The notes below the pieces were generated by a model. It did no database searches, was not told the DNA's origin, and saw only the letters and a list, made by a program, of their open reading frames with translations. From Perkinsus olseni (Eukaryota > Perkinsozoa > Perkinsida > Perkinsidae), in contig JABANP010000291.1 of the NCBI GenBank assembly GCA_013115135.1, forward strand, positions 1 to 64,000: a DNA stretch of 64,000 nt. The letters run 5' to 3'. The translations under genes were made by a program, and so were the position numbers. Below, one piece after another: positions 63,005-64,000 of the stretch. Position 1 is the first letter of the stretch, and each line of letters opens with the position of its first letter.

Positions 63005-63426
63005 TGTTGGGACACTCTGCGCACTTTGACAATTAACTGGCGTGCGCGTCATTCTGTGGCGCTTCTGAGTACTGATCTGTGTTGATATTGCTCTGTGTGA
63101 TTGTCTCTGAGTATCCTTTCTGTCTCTATATGTGTTAGCTGCGTAGCTAGACGCTGTGTAAGTCTGTATAAGACTGAGTATTAAGTAGAAGTTACATCTG
63201 GGTTATTATCTGTGTACTCCTCTGAGGTATCTATTTGCTCTGCGGATACAATTGGGTTACACTGTGTATATCACTCGGTTATTGATAAAGGATCATTGGT
63301 TATTGGTATAAGAACTGATATTGTGTTGACTAGTATGGTTACAGATAATGGGCGTAACTCTGGGTCACCCGCAGATGGGACTCAGACTGTCAACAACAAC
63401 TCAGTGCGTGCTTCCGGCTCCCAACA
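63005..63426 (+). repeat. 3' LTR
   Basis: 422 bp, TGTTGGGA to TCCCAACA, matching the 5' LTR with two visible differences. Followed by the CTAC duplication at 63427-63430. Confidence 0.95.
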
Positions 63427-63700
63427 CTACTGAACAGTGGTGGCCACCAACTCTCAGTTGGCAGCGAGTGTAGGCTACTGCCTAGCTGCTGACTCTGACA
63501 CTGATAAGATCTGAGCAGGTCAGAGCAAGGCCACGCACTGTTCACACTCCCAACCTCTGCATCATGGGAATTTCGGCCATAATCGTTTGCAGCTCGCACA
63601 GGATGAGCTTGAAACCATCTGAGAAACTTTTGCGTCGCCAGAATCTGCCAATGGACGAAACCCGCAATATATCTCCGCTATAAAAACTGCAGCACCTACC

Positions 63701-63779
63701 GACAGTTTGGCCGAGTGGTCCAAGGCGCTGGCTTTAGGCGCCAGTCCGAAAGGGCGTGGGTTCAAACCCCACAGCTGTC
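63701..63779 (+). tRNA. tRNA-Leu(TAG)
   Basis: All stems pair and the anticodon is TAG; the T-loop is TTCAAAC, which still fits the B-box consensus. CTATAAAAA lies upstream. Confidence 0.82.
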
Positions 63780-63938
63780 AGGGTATTGTACCATAATACC
63801 AGCAAAGTATACCGCGATAATCGCTTGCAGCTCGCACAGAATGAGCTCGAAACTATCTGAGAAACTTTTGCGTCGCCAGAATCTGCCAATCGACGAAACC
63901 CACAATATATCTCCGCTATAAAAACTGCAGCACCTACC

Positions 63939-64000
63939 GACAGTTTGGCCGAGTGGTCCAAGGCGCTGGCTTTAGGCGCCAGTCCGAAAGGGCGTGGGTT
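63939..64000 (+). tRNA. tRNA-Leu(TAG), cut by the window end
   Basis: Acceptor 5' half, D arm, anticodon arm and variable arm are present and canonical; the T arm is beyond the window. Confidence 0.75.

Larger units (their letters stand above)
52472..63426 (+). mobile_element. Young BEL/Pao-like LTR retrotransposon
   Basis: Near-identical LTRs, 4-bp duplication CTAC, and flanks that join into the repeat block seen intact at 50680-50710. Order: gag with three CCHC knuckles, protease, RT, RNase H, integrase, then two post-pol ORFs. Two insertions interrupt the coding body: foldback element 3 (55572-56527) and an undefined ~560-bp segment near 57225-57790. A putative primer-binding site TGGTAGCAGCTCCTTG starts 2 nt after the 5' LTR, and a purine tract GGGGGAG lies just before the 3' LTR. 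Confidence 0.92.
63570..64000 (+). repeat. tRNA-Leu repeat array, block 3 (continues past the window)
   Basis: Continuation of the array split by the retrotransposon; same ~240-bp units as block 2. Confidence 0.85.

Noticed and set aside
52472..63426. Retrotransposon as an endogenous retrovirus with env
   Set aside because: The post-pol protein has no signal peptide or transmembrane segment, and pol is BEL/Pao-like, so env is not supported.

Overview
This window is eukaryotic and dominated by transposable elements. It has short GT-AG introns, tRNA-type Pol III promoters, LTR retrotransposons, a hAT transposon and a Helitron, and no prokaryotic operon structure. Host genes are few: the 5' part of an orotate phosphoribosyltransferase gene at the left edge and two paralogous small secreted-protein genes at 41-46 kb. 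A protist is likely, possibly an alveolate of the Perkinsus kind; that placement is an impression, not something the sequence proves.

Layout. 0.2-0.5 kb: partial pyrimidine-biosynthesis gene (minus). 0.5-4.6 kb: no recognised gene. 4.66-6.2 kb: two tandem copies of a ~777-bp repeat with a tRNA-like module. About 6.6-23.7 kb: an AT-rich Helitron encoding a zinc-finger/Rep protein, a PIF1-type helicase, a GIY-YIG nuclease fused to the helicase C-terminus, an OTU-like cysteine protease and an RPA-like ssDNA-binding protein. A 5.9-kb hAT transposon (14463-20369, 11-bp terminal inverted repeats, 8-bp target duplication GTGTCCTT) sits inside it and separates its left and right halves. 23.8-26.1 kb: near-identical GC-rich repeats. 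27.1-36.5 kb: a decayed BEL/Pao-like retroelement with strong ACGT enrichment, followed by an ORF ending in a complete tyrosine recombinase domain (to 38.07 kb). 39-46 kb: a diverged segmental duplication carrying the two secreted-protein paralogs. 48.2-52.2 kb and 63.6-64.0 kb: a modular array of tRNA-Leu genes and pseudogenes. 52472-63426: a young, nearly intact BEL/Pao-like LTR retrotransposon (LTRs ~422 bp with 2 visible differences) inserted into that array with a 4-bp duplication.

The most unusual signals are two. First, the Helitron gene set, especially the Slx1-like GIY-YIG domain fused to the helicase. Second, a family of three foldback-like elements (28295-29180, 47027-47814, 55572-56527). 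Each has long inverted arrays of a degenerate ~18-bp repeat (core TCGTACAC or its complement), a 21-26-bp perfect or near-perfect palindrome in the middle, a tRNA-like module with Pol III boxes, and an 8-9-bp target duplication. Two of them interrupt retrotransposon ORFs, and removing the element plus one duplication copy restores the frame exactly in both, which proves insertion and fixes the boundaries.
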